Notes: a model not told the origin generated them from the sequence alone. Positions 9,074-18,430 are shown, counted from the stretch's first letter. The stretch is 64,000 bases of DNA from Microvirga ossetica (GCF_002741015.1 NZ_CP016619.1:1-64000); one strand, 5' to 3'. A program made the numbers and translations.

Positions 9074-9667
9074 ATGACGATTTATGATTGGATGCCGCAT
9101 GAGGCATTCCGCTTGGCACGCCGACTCGTGCTACCCCCGGGGGGAGCTCTCTTCCGCTGCGGAGACGAGGCGATAGGCCTCTTCGTTGTTGAGAGCGGTG
9201 AAGTGCGTCTGTCCCGGGTCGACATCGACGGGCGTGAGATCATCCTCTTCCGGGCGCACGACGGGGACGTACTCGCCGAGGCGTCCCTGTTTTCGGATGT
9301 GTACCACTGCGACGCTACAGCGGCGGCCCCAACCGTGGTGCGACTGTTCCCAAAGATGGCCCTGCTGGACGCTTTGGACCGCGATCCGCTGGTGGCCCGA
9401 AGCTTTATGGCCCTGCTGGCGCGCCAGGTTATGTCGCTCCGAACCCGCCTGGAGAACCGCAATCTCAAGACCGCGCGGGAGCGTGTCATTCATCATCTCA
9501 CGCTGCACGCGGAGGGCCAGGGCCGCTCCGTTGCGATCACGGGCAACCTCAAGGCCATGGCCGCGGAGCTCGGGCTCTCCCATGAAAGCCTCTACCGCGC
9601 CCTCGCGGCTCTTGAGGCAGAGGGGGCCATTGCCCGGTCCGGACACGAGATCCGACTCCTTTTCTGA
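9074..9667 (+). CDS. Crp/Fnr-family transcriptional regulator
   Basis: A 197-residue protein with an N-terminal cyclic-nucleotide-binding fold (about 15-120, including FVVESGEVRLSRVDIDGREI) and a C-terminal winged helix (about 140-197, including MAAELGLSHESLYRALAAL). The N-terminal Fe-S cysteines of Fnr are absent; only two scattered cysteines are seen, so the effector is unknown. The RBS is weak. Three class III cyclases occur in this window, so a cAMP link is possible but not shown. Confidence 0.85.
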   Translation: MTIYDWMPHEAFRLARRLVLPPGGALFRCGDEAIGLFVVESGEVRLSRVDIDGREIILFRAHDGDVLAEASLFSDVYHCDATAAAPTVVRLFPKMALLDALDRDPLVARSFMALLARQVMSLRTRLENRNLKTARERVIHHLTLHAEGQGRSVAITGNLKAMAAELGLSHESLYRALAALEAEGAIARSGHEIRLLF

Positions 9668-9743
9668 CGCCGTATGATCACGATCATAGGAGACCCCGGC
9701 AGTGGGCGGTATGTCGGACCGAGATCAACAACCGGGGCTTCCC

Positions 9744-10307
9744 ATGACCGCCAGCCGTTCCACCGTAGTCGTCATTCTTCTACTTGCCACGTCGCCTGTC
9801 CTCGCGCAGCACCAGCATTCCCAGCTCACCGCGACCAGCTATGCCGGGTTCGAGAAGCGCGAGATCAAGGCGCTTTCGGAGCAGCAGGCCGCCGACCTGA
9901 AGGCTGGGCAGGGCATGGGCTTGGCGCTGGCGGCGGAGCTGAATGGATATCCCGGACCGGTCCATGTCCTGGAGCTGACGGACAGCCTGGGGCTCAGCAG
10001 CCAGCAGCGGACGCGGACCCAGGAACTCTACGAGGCAATGAGAGCCGAAACCATCCCGCTCGGAGAGCGCCTCATCGATCAGGAGGCCGAGCTCGACCGC
10101 TTGTTCGCCGGACGTCAGGTGACGCCGTCGAACCTCGCCGCCGCGACCGACGCCATCGGGCAGACGCAGGGGACGCTGAGGGCGGCGCACCTGAAGTACC
10201 ATCTGACGACCGCGGCTTTGCTCACCGCCGAACAGATCCGGCGGTACAACGAGCTGCGGGGTTATGGAAGCCCCGGCGTCCGAGGCACCGCCGGTCACGC
10301 TCACTGA
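9744..10307 (+). CDS. Spy/CpxP/ZraP-like periplasmic protein
   Basis: A 187-residue exported protein: signal peptide with cleavage near VLA-QHQHSQ, then a helical domain with LGLSSQQRTRTQELYEAMRA and a second helix pair ending LTAEQIRRYNELRGYG. This helix hairpin with LT..Q motifs is typical of the Spy/CpxP/ZraP (heavy-metal-sensor-like) family, periplasmic chaperones or metal-stress sensors. The start at 9744 is chosen because it gives a clean signal peptide; a GTG at 9702 is the alternative. The tail is His-rich (GTAGHAH). A bidirectional terminator follows. Confidence 0.75.
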   Translation: MTASRSTVVVILLLATSPVLAQHQHSQLTATSYAGFEKREIKALSEQQAADLKAGQGMGLALAAELNGYPGPVHVLELTDSLGLSSQQRTRTQELYEAMRAETIPLGERLIDQEAELDRLFAGRQVTPSNLAAATDAIGQTQGTLRAAHLKYHLTTAALLTAEQIRRYNELRGYGSPGVRGTAGHAH

Positions 10308-10340
10308 GTACGTTCGGCCCGATCAGGCCGTCGCCGGGCG

Positions 10341-10370
10341 GCAAAGCCCCCGCGGCTCGCGGGGCTTTGC
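10341..10370. terminator. Bidirectional hairpin terminator
   Basis: GCAAAGCCCC (10341-10350) pairs perfectly with GGGGCTTTGC (10361-10370), with additional CGCG/CGCG pairing inside. It lies between the convergent Spy-like gene (stop 10307) and the DUF305 gene (stop 10375). Confidence 0.8.
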
Positions 10371-10374
10371 CACA

Positions 10375-10881
10375 TCATTGGTTTCCTTCCTTGGTCGCGT
10401 TCTTCTTAAGCCAATCCTTCATCTCGGCGATCTCCTGCCCCTGCTCCTTGATTACCTTCTCGGCCATCTTTTTGGCTTCGGCGTTGTCGCCGGTCTTCAG
10501 GACGACTTGTGCCATATCGATGGCGCTCTGGTGGTGAGGGATCATCCCGCAGATGAAGGCGACGTCAGAGTCCTTGATCATGTGGGCCGTCATCATCGGA
10601 CCATGCATCTTCATCATCGTCTCCATATAGCCCTTCTGGGCCTCGTTCATGTTGGCCATCATGCCCTGCATGTTCTGGTGCATGCCTTGCATGTCCATGC
10701 CCTGCATGTTCTGCATCTGCCCGCCGGCTCGCGCCGCGGTCCGGCACTCCTCCGGCAGGCTGTCGGCTGACATGGCCATCTGGCCGCCAGAGGGATGCTG
10801 CATCTGGGTCTGCTGGGCCCAGGCGCCCCATGCCGTGACGGAGGCAAGCGCAGTCGCGAGAGCGATCATTCGGATGGTCAT
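10375..10881 (-). CDS. DUF305 periplasmic protein
   Basis: A 168-residue protein with a signal peptide (cleavage after WGAWA near 23), a Met/Gln/His-rich linker (MQNMQGMDMQGMHQNMQGMM) and a DUF305 domain carrying the HHQSAIDMAQ motif. The start at 10881 follows AAAGGAAATAAG. DUF305 proteins form small helical bundles in the periplasm and are common in copper islands; the Met-rich linker could bind Cu(I). It lies 28 bp downstream of the copper-storage gene on the same strand, so they probably form an operon. Confidence 0.85.
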   Translation of the reverse strand: MTIRMIALATALASVTAWGAWAQQTQMQHPSGGQMAMSADSLPEECRTAARAGGQMQNMQGMDMQGMHQNMQGMMANMNEAQKGYMETMMKMHGPMMTAHMIKDSDVAFICGMIPHHQSAIDMAQVVLKTGDNAEAKKMAEKVIKEQGQEIAEMKDWLKKNATKEGNQ

Positions 10882-10909
10882 CTTATTTCCTTTCGGTTGT
10901 TGGTGGGGA

Positions 10910-11248
10910 TTAGGCTGCCATTTTGCGGCAGCTCTCGGCGCAGCGACGGCACTGGTCGACACACTCCTGCATGTCGCCAACCTGCTCGCAGGATTTTGCG
11001 CACTCTTCGCAGATCTCGGCGCATTCCCGGCAGGTGTGCTTGTGGTGCGGCGAGTTCATCAGCATGAAGTGGGCTGAGGTCTTACAGATCTCGGCGCAGG
11101 CCATCATGAGGCGGAAGTGGCCAGGCTCCACGTGCTTGCCGCCTTGCTCCAAGCAGTGGGTCATCGCCATGCCGAAGCAGGTCTGGTAGCAGCGCAGGCA
11201 TTCGTCGATGCAGGACTGCATCTCGGGGGACATCTGGTGCATGTCCAA
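10910..11248 (-). CDS. Four-helix-bundle copper storage protein (Csp/DUF326)
   Basis: A 112-residue protein without a signal peptide and with 16 cysteines, most in CxxxC or CxxC spacing along helices (SCIDECLRCYQTC, HTCRECAEICEECAKSC, ECVDQCRRCAESC). This is the pattern of cytosolic Csp3-type proteins, which pack Cu(I) inside a four-helix bundle. His and Met residues near the ends add to metal binding. It would buffer cytosolic copper before export by the two ATPases. It is followed by the DUF305 gene. Confidence 0.88.
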   Translation of the reverse strand: MDMHQMSPEMQSCIDECLRCYQTCFGMAMTHCLEQGGKHVEPGHFRLMMACAEICKTSAHFMLMNSPHHKHTCRECAEICEECAKSCEQVGDMQECVDQCRRCAESCRKMAA

Positions 11249-11355
11249 CTCCTAGTTTCCAGGCGCCAAAGGTTTGTCAGCTCATGCCGACGCGGCGCCT
11301 GACGCGCCAGCCGGGCCGGCTCTCGGGACGAGCGGTGTGCCCACTCCGCTTGGGA

Positions 11356-11736
11356 TCAGGCGCGTTTCGGCGGGCGGTCGATCCCGGATAGCATTGCCAG
11401 CACAGGTGTCAGGTCCGGCGGGATCGGGACGGATTCGGACAGCGGCAAGGCATGGGCCGCACTGCCGAACGCTGGAACGACAGCCATGATGCAGCCAGGG
11501 TGGCAGCAGGCCTGCCCCGACGCATGGGACTTGGACGGAGTGCCATGCTGGTGGTCGGTGTGACTGTGTACCTCCAGCGTGACCTGTACCGCGTGGGCCG
11601 ACAGGCTTGGACGGACGGGTGCCGTTTGGGCGACCGCATGCCAGGGCACGCTTGCGAGACCGGAGGCGACCAATACGACCATCAGGCGGCGGAGCATGAG
11701 GCGAAGGCAGGCCACGGCACGATCCTTGGGGTTCAT
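11356..11736 (-). CDS. Small exported Cys/His-rich protein
   Basis: A 126-residue protein with an N-terminal hydrophobic export segment (MLRRLMVVLVASGLASV) preceded by a basic stretch. The mature part has a His cluster (HSHTDHQHG) and Cys-rich ACCHPGC, and the chain ends with GIDRPPKRA. The start is uncertain (11736 or 11697; neither has a strong RBS). Two other small exported proteins here (12736 and 21988) share the pattern of signal, Cys/His-rich centre and PP-K tail. Copper binding is likely from composition; no family function is known. Confidence 0.6.
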   Translation of the reverse strand: MNPKDRAVACLRLMLRRLMVVLVASGLASVPWHAVAQTAPVRPSLSAHAVQVTLEVHSHTDHQHGTPSKSHASGQACCHPGCIMAVVPAFGSAAHALPLSESVPIPPDLTPVLAMLSGIDRPPKRA

Positions 11737-11813
11737 GCCGGAAACGGACACCCGGGTGATCGGTTCCCGATGCCGGAGGCTGCCCATCCTTTTCCCTGAC
11801 GTGAAAAAGGCGC

Positions 11814-11844
11814 TTGACCTTGCCATCGTTGGAAGGCGCACGGT
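11814..11844 (+). promoter_or_regulatory. CueR/MerR-type promoter-operator for copZ-like gene
   Basis: TTGACC (11814-11819) is followed by the dyad ACCTTGCC-atcg-TTGGAAGG (11817-11836) and a weak -10 about 19 bases on. It differs from the copies at 5684 and 15198 mainly in the spacer. The downstream ATG (11878) is 34 bases past the -10, as at the other two sites. Confidence 0.75.
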
Positions 11845-11877
11845 TCATCCATCGCCATCATAAACGGAGAGAATGCC

Positions 11878-12135
11878 ATGTGCGGATGCAGCACCCACCA
11901 GACCCAAGCCACCCAAACTGTCGAACGTGATCCGGCCGCCCTGACCCTGCGGGTTGAGGACATGACCTGTGGCCACTGCGCCGGGACGATCAAGACGGCC
12001 ATTGAGACGAGTCTTCCTGGCACGAGCGTTGAAGCGGATCCGGCCTCCAAGCTTGTATCGGTGCGTGGCAGCACCGATCTGACCACCATCCAAGCCCTCG
12101 TGATCGAGGCTGGCTACACTCCGACCGCAGCTTGA
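11878..12135 (+). CDS. CopZ-like HMA copper chaperone
   Basis: An 85-residue soluble protein. After an N-terminal MCGCST motif (Cys2, Cys4) comes one HMA domain with the copper-binding MTCGHC motif (Cys31, Cys34). It probably carries Cu(I) in the cytosol to the ATPases or to CueR. The extra N-terminal CxC pair is unusual for CopZ. A CueR-type promoter lies directly upstream, and the DUF411 gene follows 11 bp after its stop. Confidence 0.88.
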   Translation: MCGCSTHQTQATQTVERDPAALTLRVEDMTCGHCAGTIKTAIETSLPGTSVEADPASKLVSVRGSTDLTTIQALVIEAGYTPTAA

Positions 12136-12146
12136 AGGAGAACTCC

Positions 12147-12620
12147 ATGCTGGACCGCCGCCGTTTTCTCACCGTTCTCGGCGCTGCGGGGGCGGTACTG
12201 GGCATGCGGCCCGCCGTCGCCGAGGCGGGCCTGCCGAAAGTCGCTGTGAGCAAGGACCCGTCTTGCGGGTGCTGTTCCGGGTGGATCGCGCATATTAAGG
12301 CAGCTGGCTTTCCGGTCGAGGTCCACGAGACGCCTGAGGTCAATCGGGTGAAGGTCCGGCTCGGCGTCCCAAATTCTCTCGCTTCCTGCCATACGGCGGA
12401 AGTCGGCGGCTATGTCATCGAGGGCCACGTACCGGCAGAGGCCATCAAGCGCCTGCTGGCGGACAAGCCCCAGGCGAAAGGCCTGGCCGTCCCGGGAATG
12501 CCTATCGGCTCTCCAGGCATGGAGGTGAAAGGTGCCGATCCGGACACTTATGAAGTTGTCCTGTTCGGACCGTCAGGCCAGACAACCTTCGCGCGGTACC
12601 AAGGCACCCGCCCAGTCTGA
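12147..12620 (+). CDS. DUF411 exported metal-binding protein
   Basis: A 157-residue protein with an N-terminal DRRRFLTVLGAAGA segment that looks like a Tat signal, then a DUF411 domain with DPSCGCCSGW (Cys40, Cys42, Cys43), LASCHTAEVGGYVIEGHVP and a GMPIGSPGME motif. DUF411 proteins are widespread in copper and silver clusters. Start ATG 12147 has GAAGGAG 5 bases upstream. It is probably co-transcribed with the copZ-like gene under the CueR promoter. Confidence 0.88.
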   Translation: MLDRRRFLTVLGAAGAVLGMRPAVAEAGLPKVAVSKDPSCGCCSGWIAHIKAAGFPVEVHETPEVNRVKVRLGVPNSLASCHTAEVGGYVIEGHVPAEAIKRLLADKPQAKGLAVPGMPIGSPGMEVKGADPDTYEVVLFGPSGQTTFARYQGTRPV

Positions 12621-12735
12621 CCTTCTAGCACTCCATCCCGGTCCAGTTGGATCTGGGGCGGCACGCTCGTCTTGACGTGCCTCAATGCTCTTAAGGCCAA
12701 GCCATGAAAGCCTGAACCATCGTGGAGTGTTTCTG

Positions 12736-13065
12736 ATGGCGGCGTTATTACAAACCATTCTTTTGGTAGCCGGCCTCCTCATGGCCGTGCCCAACCCTGC
12801 AGCCAGCGAGCCGTGCCAGCACAGCCCAGCGTTCGCGACCACCGTCAGTGCGCCATCGGCGCACGACGCTGCTAACCATGCGCCCGCCGCGGCATGCCCC
12901 CAAGGCATGGCGCCGTGCTGGAGCCACTGTTCGCAGGTGCCGCCAACCGCCTTCACCCTCGCCCTAGCGGCTCCAATGTCGCGCGCCCCGTTCATCAGGG
13001 ACATCACCTATAGCGCCCAGGACGGTCCAACCCGGCCTCTTCCTCCGCCCAAGCTCTTTTCCTGA
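12736..13065 (+). CDS. Small exported Cys/His-rich protein
   Basis: A 109-residue protein with a signal peptide (MAALLQTILLVAGLLMAVPN). The mature part contains CQHSPAF, HDAANHAP and CPQGMAPCWSHCSQ, and the C-terminus is proline-rich (RPLPPPKLFS). GTG 12727 is an alternative start. It lies between the DUF411 gene and multicopper oxidase 2. It shares its layout with the proteins at 11356 and 21988. The role is unknown; copper binding in the periplasm is inferred. Confidence 0.55.
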   Translation: MAALLQTILLVAGLLMAVPNPAASEPCQHSPAFATTVSAPSAHDAANHAPAAACPQGMAPCWSHCSQVPPTAFTLALAAPMSRAPFIRDITYSAQDGPTRPLPPPKLFS

Positions 13066-13106
13066 TCGTCATCACCCTCAATCCCTGATGCAATCGGAGA
13101 AGACAA

Positions 13107-14639
13107 ATGTCGTTGTATATGAATCGCCGCAGCTTCCTTTCGGCGGCCGCCTTCGCCTCCCTAACGGCCACATCGATTGGCCGAGGCCTAGCCCAGACGC
13201 CCGTCGCCACGGGTGCTGCCCCTTCCGCGCTCAAGCAGCTTCGGGTCGTGAAGCGCACCATCGAGGTCAACCGTCGGTCCGCCAGCGTGTACGGCCTGCT
13301 CGGACCGGGCGGCAAACCCGGCCTGACTTTCACCGAGGGCGACGAGTTCCGCGTTCGGCTCGTAAACGAGGCCGGCGAACCGACCACGATTCATTGGCAT
13401 GGCCTGACCCCGACCTGGACCGCCGACGGCGTCGCAGGCTCGCCCCTGCCGATGATCGCCGCCGGCGAGGCGAGAGAATACAGTTTTCCTGTTGGTGCGG
13501 CCGGAACCCATTGGATGCATGCCCACACCCTGCAGGAGCAGGCCTTGCTGGCCGCTCCCCTGATCGTGCGTGACCGCCGGCCGGCAGACGAGCAAGAAGT
13601 TGTTGTCCTGCTCCACGACTTCTCGTTCACGCCCGCTGAGGAATTGCTCGCACGCCTCAAGCAGGGTGGCGGGCACGGCATGGGCCTCGGCAGCGCCGGT
13701 CCCGGCGGAATGAACGCTGCGAACAGGAGTGGCATGGATCATGCGAGCATGGGTCACGGTACAATGGCTCCTGGCACGCCACAGGCGATGAGCCAGGGAG
13801 GCGGCCACGGGGGCTCCACGGCTGCCATGCCGATGGACGTCAATGACATCGAGTACGACGCTTATCTGGCCAATGACCGCACTCTCGACGACCCGGAGGT
13901 CGTGCGAGTGGACACAGGTGCGCAAGTGCGGCTGCGGATCATCAACGGAGCCACCGCGACAGGTTTCACAATCGACACCGGGCGTGTGGAAGCACGGCTG
14001 GTCGCGGTCGATGGGCAGTCGGTTGTTCCGGTCTCAGGGCGCCTCTTCCCGGTAACGATGGGCCAGAGGATCGACCTTGTTCTTGAGATGCCGAAGGACA
14101 ATCAGGGCGTGCCCATCCTAGCTCTGCGCGAAAACGCGCCGGAGCGGACCGGCATCATACTTGCGACCGCAGCCGCTCGCGTCGAGAAGCTTGCCACCAC
14201 CGGAGAGCGCAAAGGTCCTGTCCTCGGACTCGACCTCGAGCGGCAGTTACGGGCCACGACGCCTTTGAGCCCCCGTGCCGTGAGCCGCACGATCACGACC
14301 GAGCTGCAGGGCACCATGGTGGGTTATGCCTGGAGTCAGACCGGCTTCGAAAGGCCTGTCCGGGTCCGCAGGGGCGAGCGCGTGGCAATTACCATGCGTA
14401 ACGCCAGCATGATGGCTCACCCGATGCATCTTCATGGGCACCGCTTCCAGGTCCTCAGCACCGATGGGACTCAGGTGGTGGGAGCAGTGAGGGACACTGT
14501 TCTGATTCCGCCCGGAAGCACAGTGACGGTTGGCTTCGATGCTGATAACGCGGGCACATTCGCGTTCCACTGCCATCATCTCTACCACATGGCAGCCGGC
14601 ATGATGGGCTTCATCGCCTATGATGGCGGCGCTGGGTGA
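13107..14639 (+). CDS. Multicopper oxidase with Met/His-rich insert (CueO/CopA class)
   Basis: A 510-residue complete multicopper oxidase with a twin-arginine signal (NRRSFLSAAAFASL). The copper motifs run in order: HWHG (residues 95-98), HWMHAH, HPMHLHGHRF near 437, and the type 1 motif HCHHLYHMAAGMM near 489. An insert of about 45 residues (about 190-240) is rich in Met, His and Gly (HASMGHGTMAPG) and corresponds in position to the Cu(I)-binding region of CueO-type enzymes. It probably oxidises Cu(I) in the periplasm. GGAGA lies 7 bases upstream of ATG 13107. Confidence 0.92.
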   Translation: MSLYMNRRSFLSAAAFASLTATSIGRGLAQTPVATGAAPSALKQLRVVKRTIEVNRRSASVYGLLGPGGKPGLTFTEGDEFRVRLVNEAGEPTTIHWHGLTPTWTADGVAGSPLPMIAAGEAREYSFPVGAAGTHWMHAHTLQEQALLAAPLIVRDRRPADEQEVVVLLHDFSFTPAEELLARLKQGGGHGMGLGSAGPGGMNAANRSGMDHASMGHGTMAPGTPQAMSQGGGHGGSTAAMPMDVNDIEYDAYLANDRTLDDPEVVRVDTGAQVRLRIINGATATGFTIDTGRVEARLVAVDGQSVVPVSGRLFPVTMGQRIDLVLEMPKDNQGVPILALRENAPERTGIILATAAARVEKLATTGERKGPVLGLDLERQLRATTPLSPRAVSRTITTELQGTMVGYAWSQTGFERPVRVRRGERVAITMRNASMMAHPMHLHGHRFQVLSTDGTQVVGAVRDTVLIPPGSTVTVGFDADNAGTFAFHCHHLYHMAAGMMGFIAYDGGAG

Positions 14640-15197
14640 TCCGGGGCTGACCGGCTGGGATCCGTTGTGAACCCGGCCGCCGGCTGTCTAGCGCCCAATC
14701 TCCACCACGAGGGCGCATGATCCCGTCTGAAGCGGATAGCACGAGGCTCAGATCGCTTGTCGCACTCCCTTGCGGTCTGGGCCAACGTCGACACCTGCTA
14801 CAGCAGGCGCGAGAGCGAGAGCACCCATGAGGCCGAATGTGAAGCGGGCGACGACCGCACGGAAGGAGCGGAGATCGAGTTACCAGGCAGGGACAATGGC
14901 GGTCACCCGAGAAGCGCCCGCCCGTCTGTCAGAAGCCACAAGGACGTTCGCAAGCTTTGGCCGCAATCCAAACACCATAGATGGTCCAATCGGAAGGCTT
15001 GCGTCAGTCCTGGCCACAGGTTGCGGCAGCGGCTCACCACAATGCCGGGAATCTGCGCAGCGGGAGCGGTAACGCTTACCACTGATGGCGGGCAGTCTCT
15101 CTCCGCCAGACTTGGCGGGATCATGCCCAATACTCAATAACGGCAGCGAGCCCTCTGCGGTCGCAGGAAAATGAATACCAATCCTTGAATTGACGGC
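14640..15197. other. Intergenic stretch, no convincing gene
   Basis: About 560 bases between the multicopper oxidase stop and the next CueR-type promoter. A minus-strand frame (about 15137 down to 14756, with an in-frame stop near 14880) has some protein-like segments such as FGLMGALALAPAVAG. It has no start, no RBS and no recognised family, so it may be old debris. Confidence 0.5.
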
Positions 15198-15228
15198 TTG
15201 ACCTTCCCATCGTTGGAACCATTAGAAG
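15198..15228 (+). promoter_or_regulatory. CueR/MerR-type promoter-operator for Cu-ATPase 2
   Basis: TTGACC (15198-15203) and TAGAAG (15223-15228) are spaced by 19 bases, with the dyad ACCTTCCC-atcg-TTGGAA inside. The operator core differs from that at 11814 by only a few bases. The ATPase ATG lies 31 bases past the -10. Confidence 0.82.
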
Positions 15229-15259
15229 ACTAGCCAACGGTTCCGACCAGGAGATTCCA

Positions 15260-17800
15260 ATGGCTGACACGAAAAAGGCTACCTCAGGCACAGTGATCGA
15301 TATTCCCGTCCAAGGGATGACCTGTGCTTCATGCGTGGGCCGGGTTGAAAAGGCAATCCGTGCGGTCGACGGGGTCGCCTCGGCATCCGTAAACTTAGCG
15401 ACAGAGCGCGCGAACATTTCGTTTGGCTCTGCCAATGCCAACCCGCAAGCTGTCGTTGAGGCGATCCGGAAAGTTGGCTACGAGCCGACACCGGCCGCCG
15501 CAGATCTCAAGATCGCTGGAATGACCTGCGCTTCCTGCGTTGCTCGGGTTGAGAAAGCCCTGAAGCGAGTGCCTGGTGTTGTCGAGGCGACCGTTAATCT
15601 GGCGACTGAACGGGCGTCCGTGCGGTTTTTCGGCTCTGCGGGTACGATTGCCCAGCTTATCGCGGCAGTCCAGCAAACCGGCTACGAGGCGGAGGAAGTC
15701 CGCGCCGATGTCGACCGGACCGATGAGGAGAAGGCTGCGCGCGAGGCTGAGATCGCGTCCCTCCGGCGCTCGCTCATCATAGCGGCCCTCCTGACGCTAC
15801 CAGTTTTTGCCCTTGAGATGGGCTCGCATTTCATCCCCGGCGTCCATGAATGGGTGATGGACACCATCGGCCATCGGGAGAGCCGGTACCTTCAATTTGC
15901 TCTCACAACGGTAGTTCTGTTCGGGCCCGGTCTTCGCTTCTTCCTGAAGGGCGTTCCTGCTCTTCTGCGCCGTGCTCCCGATATGAATTCGCTGGTCGCA
16001 CTCGGCACTGCCGCCGCCTACGGCTACTCGATCGTCGCGACCTTCGCCTCCGGCATCCTGCCCCAGGGCACGGCAAACGTGTACTACGAGGCAGCCGCTG
16101 TGATTGTGACCTTAATCCTGCTCGGACGGTACCTGGAAGCCAAGGCAAAGGGCCGGACCTCAGAGGCGATCAAGCGCCTGATGGGACTGAGCCCAAAGAC
16201 CGCGCGGGTACTGCGTGACGGCAATGTCATCGAGGTTCCCGTTGCGGAAGTGCGGGCTGGCGATTTCGTCCAGGTTCGGCCTGGCGAGAAGGTTCCCGTG
16301 GACGGCGAGGTTACGGAGGGGTCTTCGTTTGTCGATGAGTCCATGATCACCGGTGAGCCGATCCCTGTGCAGAAAGCGCAGGGGGCTTCCGTCGTCGGCG
16401 GCACGATCAACAAGACGGGCAGCTTTACGTTCCGAGCGACCAAGGTGGGAGCCGACACCGTCCTCGCCCAGATCATTCGCATGGTTGAGGCCGCCCAAGG
16501 ATCTAAGCTTCCGATTCAGGCCCTGGTCGATAAGGTGACGACGTGGTTCGTGCCTGCGGTCATGGCTGCGGCAGCGCTGACATTCCTGGTCTGGCTCGTC
16601 TTCGGCCCGGACCCTGCGCTCAGCTTCGCCCTGGTGAATGCGGTTGCCGTTCTCATTATTGCGTGCCCGTGTGCCATGGGACTGGCAACGCCAACGTCAA
16701 TCATGGTTGGCACGGGTCGAGCCGCGGAACTCGGTGTTCTGTTCCGGCAGGGTGAGGCCTTGCAGAGCCTGAAGGCCGTTGAAGTCGTGGCGTTCGACAA
16801 GACAGGCACTCTCACCAAGGGGCATCCCGAACTGACCGATCTGATCACGGCTCCGGATTTTGCTGAAGCGGATGTGCTCGCCCTTGTCGCCGCCGTGGAA
16901 ACCCGCTCCGAGCACCCAATTGGCGAAGCCATCGTCGAGGCTGCCAAAAAGCGTGACATCACGCTCACTTCAGTCGACAACTTCGACGCCGTTCCGGGTT
17001 TTGGCGTGGCGGCAAGCGTCGACGGGCGCAGGGTCGAGATCGGCGCGGACCGTTACATGACGCGGCTCGGATACGCCATCGAGGCGTTTGCGTCCGCTGC
17101 CGACCGGCTTGCCGGAGAGGGCAAGAGCCCACTCTACGCGGCGATTGATGGCCGGTTGGCGGCCATCATCGCGGTGGCTGATCCGATCAAACCCTCGACG
17201 CCGGAAGCTGTGGCGGCACTCCACCGGCTCGGCCTCAAGGTCGCGATGATCACGGGCGACAATCGCCGAACCGCCGAGGCCATCGCCCGCCAGGTCGGCA
17301 TCGACGAAGTCGTGGCCGAGGTACTCCCCGACGGCAAGGTCGCGGCAGTCGATCGGCTGCGGCAGAATGGTCGTCAGGTGGCCTTCGTCGGAGACGGCAT
17401 CAATGATGCCCCAGCGCTCGCCAAGGCCGACGTTGGGCTCGCGATCGGCACCGGCACGGATATCGCCATCGAGAGCGCCGACGTGGTGCTGATGTCGGGC
17501 GATCTGCGCGGCGTCGCAAACGCCATTGCCTTGTCCGGGGCGACCATCCGGAACATCAAGCAGAACCTGTTCTGGGCCTTTGCCTATAACGTCGTGCTGA
17601 TCCCGGTGGCCGCTGGCGTCCTGTTTCCAGTCAATGGCACCCTGCTGTCTCCGATGGTTGCCGCGGGCGCCATGGCTCTCTCCAGCGTATTTGTCCTTGG
17701 CAATGCGCTCCGCCTGCGAGGCTTCAAACCGCTGCTCGGTGTCGGGGCCACTCCCGGCACGGCATCGATCGCGGCTACACGGCTCGCTCCAGGCGAATGA
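15260..17800 (+). CDS. copA: Cu+-exporting P1B-type ATPase with two HMA domains
   Basis: An 846-residue CopA. Two N-terminal HMA domains carry GMTCASC (Cys22/Cys25 and Cys90/Cys93), followed by eight membrane helices, the CPC motif (469-471), DKTGT (513-517), an SEHP motif and GDGINDAP. It exports cytosolic Cu(I), receiving it from a CopZ-type chaperone. A CueR-type promoter precedes it, and the cueR gene follows 55 bp downstream, separated by a perfect hairpin. It differs from ATPase 1 (YHS/HMBD type), so the island pairs two classes of copper pump. Confidence 0.95.
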   Translation: MADTKKATSGTVIDIPVQGMTCASCVGRVEKAIRAVDGVASASVNLATERANISFGSANANPQAVVEAIRKVGYEPTPAAADLKIAGMTCASCVARVEKALKRVPGVVEATVNLATERASVRFFGSAGTIAQLIAAVQQTGYEAEEVRADVDRTDEEKAAREAEIASLRRSLIIAALLTLPVFALEMGSHFIPGVHEWVMDTIGHRESRYLQFALTTVVLFGPGLRFFLKGVPALLRRAPDMNSLVALGTAAAYGYSIVATFASGILPQGTANVYYEAAAVIVTLILLGRYLEAKAKGRTSEAIKRLMGLSPKTARVLRDGNVIEVPVAEVRAGDFVQVRPGEKVPVDGEVTEGSSFVDESMITGEPIPVQKAQGASVVGGTINKTGSFTFRATKVGADTVLAQIIRMVEAAQGSKLPIQALVDKVTTWFVPAVMAAAALTFLVWLVFGPDPALSFALVNAVAVLIIACPCAMGLATPTSIMVGTGRAAELGVLFRQGEALQSLKAVEVVAFDKTGTLTKGHPELTDLITAPDFAEADVLALVAAVETRSEHPIGEAIVEAAKKRDITLTSVDNFDAVPGFGVAASVDGRRVEIGADRYMTRLGYAIEAFASAADRLAGEGKSPLYAAIDGRLAAIIAVADPIKPSTPEAVAALHRLGLKVAMITGDNRRTAEAIARQVGIDEVVAEVLPDGKVAAVDRLRQNGRQVAFVGDGINDAPALAKADVGLAIGTGTDIAIESADVVLMSGDLRGVANAIALSGATIRNIKQNLFWAFAYNVVLIPVAAGVLFPVNGTLLSPMVAAGAMALSSVFVLGNALRLRGFKPLLGVGATPGTASIAATRLAPGE

Positions 17801-17803
17801 TCT

Positions 17804-17832
17804 ATCCGGCCCGCTCGCGGAGCGGGCCGGAT
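17804..17832. terminator. Perfect 12-bp hairpin between copA and cueR
   Basis: ATCCGGCCCGCT (17804-17815) pairs perfectly with AGCGGGCCGGAT (17821-17832) around a 5-base loop. Only a short, interrupted T run follows. It may terminate copA transcription partially, lowering read-through into cueR. Confidence 0.7.
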
Positions 17833-17855
17833 CTGCTTTCTGAGGAGATTCTCAA

Positions 17856-18344
17856 ATGAATATTGGACAAGCCTCTGAAGCCTCGGGTGTCTCCGCCAAG
17901 ATGATCCGTTACTATGAGTCGATTGGCTTGATCCCGAAGCCGGTCCGCACTGAAGCGGGATACCGGGTCTACTCCGACAATGACGTTCACACCTTGGGCT
18001 TCATTCGACGTGCCCGCGATCTCGGCTTCTCGGTTGAGCAGATCACAGAACTTGTTGCACTGTGGCGCGACCGCGATCGTGCCAGCACGGACGTAAACCG
18101 AATTGCCCTTGAGCATGTGGATGTCCTGGAGCGCAAGGTGCGGGAGCTTCAGGAAATGGCGGTGACCCTTAAGCATCTTGCGAAACACTGCCACGGCGAC
18201 AGGCGTCCTGAGTGTCCAATCATCGAAGGCCTTCAGGGGAACAGTGCTACGGCAGCCGCCGAACTGCACCTGACTCCTCAATTCGGGGCGGCAAGCCTTC
18301 AACCCGTTCGCCGGGCGTCAGCGGGCAAGCGAGTCCGGCATTAG
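17856..18344 (+). CDS. cueR: MerR-family copper-responsive regulator CueR
   Basis: A 162-residue regulator with an N-terminal MerR winged helix (MNIGQASEASGVSAKMIRYY) and a dimerisation helix. The C-terminal metal loop HCHGDRRPECPI places its cysteines at 112 and 120, the positions known for copper ligands in enterobacterial CueR. About 35 residues beyond the loop are extra compared with the usual length and look unstructured. A GAGGAG RBS precedes ATG 17856. It probably activates the three spacer-distorted promoters at 5684, 11814 and 15198 in response to Cu(I) or Ag(I). Confidence 0.92.
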   Translation: MNIGQASEASGVSAKMIRYYESIGLIPKPVRTEAGYRVYSDNDVHTLGFIRRARDLGFSVEQITELVALWRDRDRASTDVNRIALEHVDVLERKVRELQEMAVTLKHLAKHCHGDRRPECPIIEGLQGNSATAAAELHLTPQFGAASLQPVRRASAGKRVRH

Positions 18345-18430
18345 GCCCAATGGCGCCAACATCAGACAGGCCGCAGCCGTGCGTCTCATAGAAGAGCCGA
18401 ATGGCGGGAGCTTCGAGATCGGAGGATGAC

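Noticed and set aside
14756..15137. Protein-like minus-strand frame between multicopper oxidase 2 and copA
   Set aside because: It has an internal stop, no start or RBS and no recognised family; reported only as intergenic.
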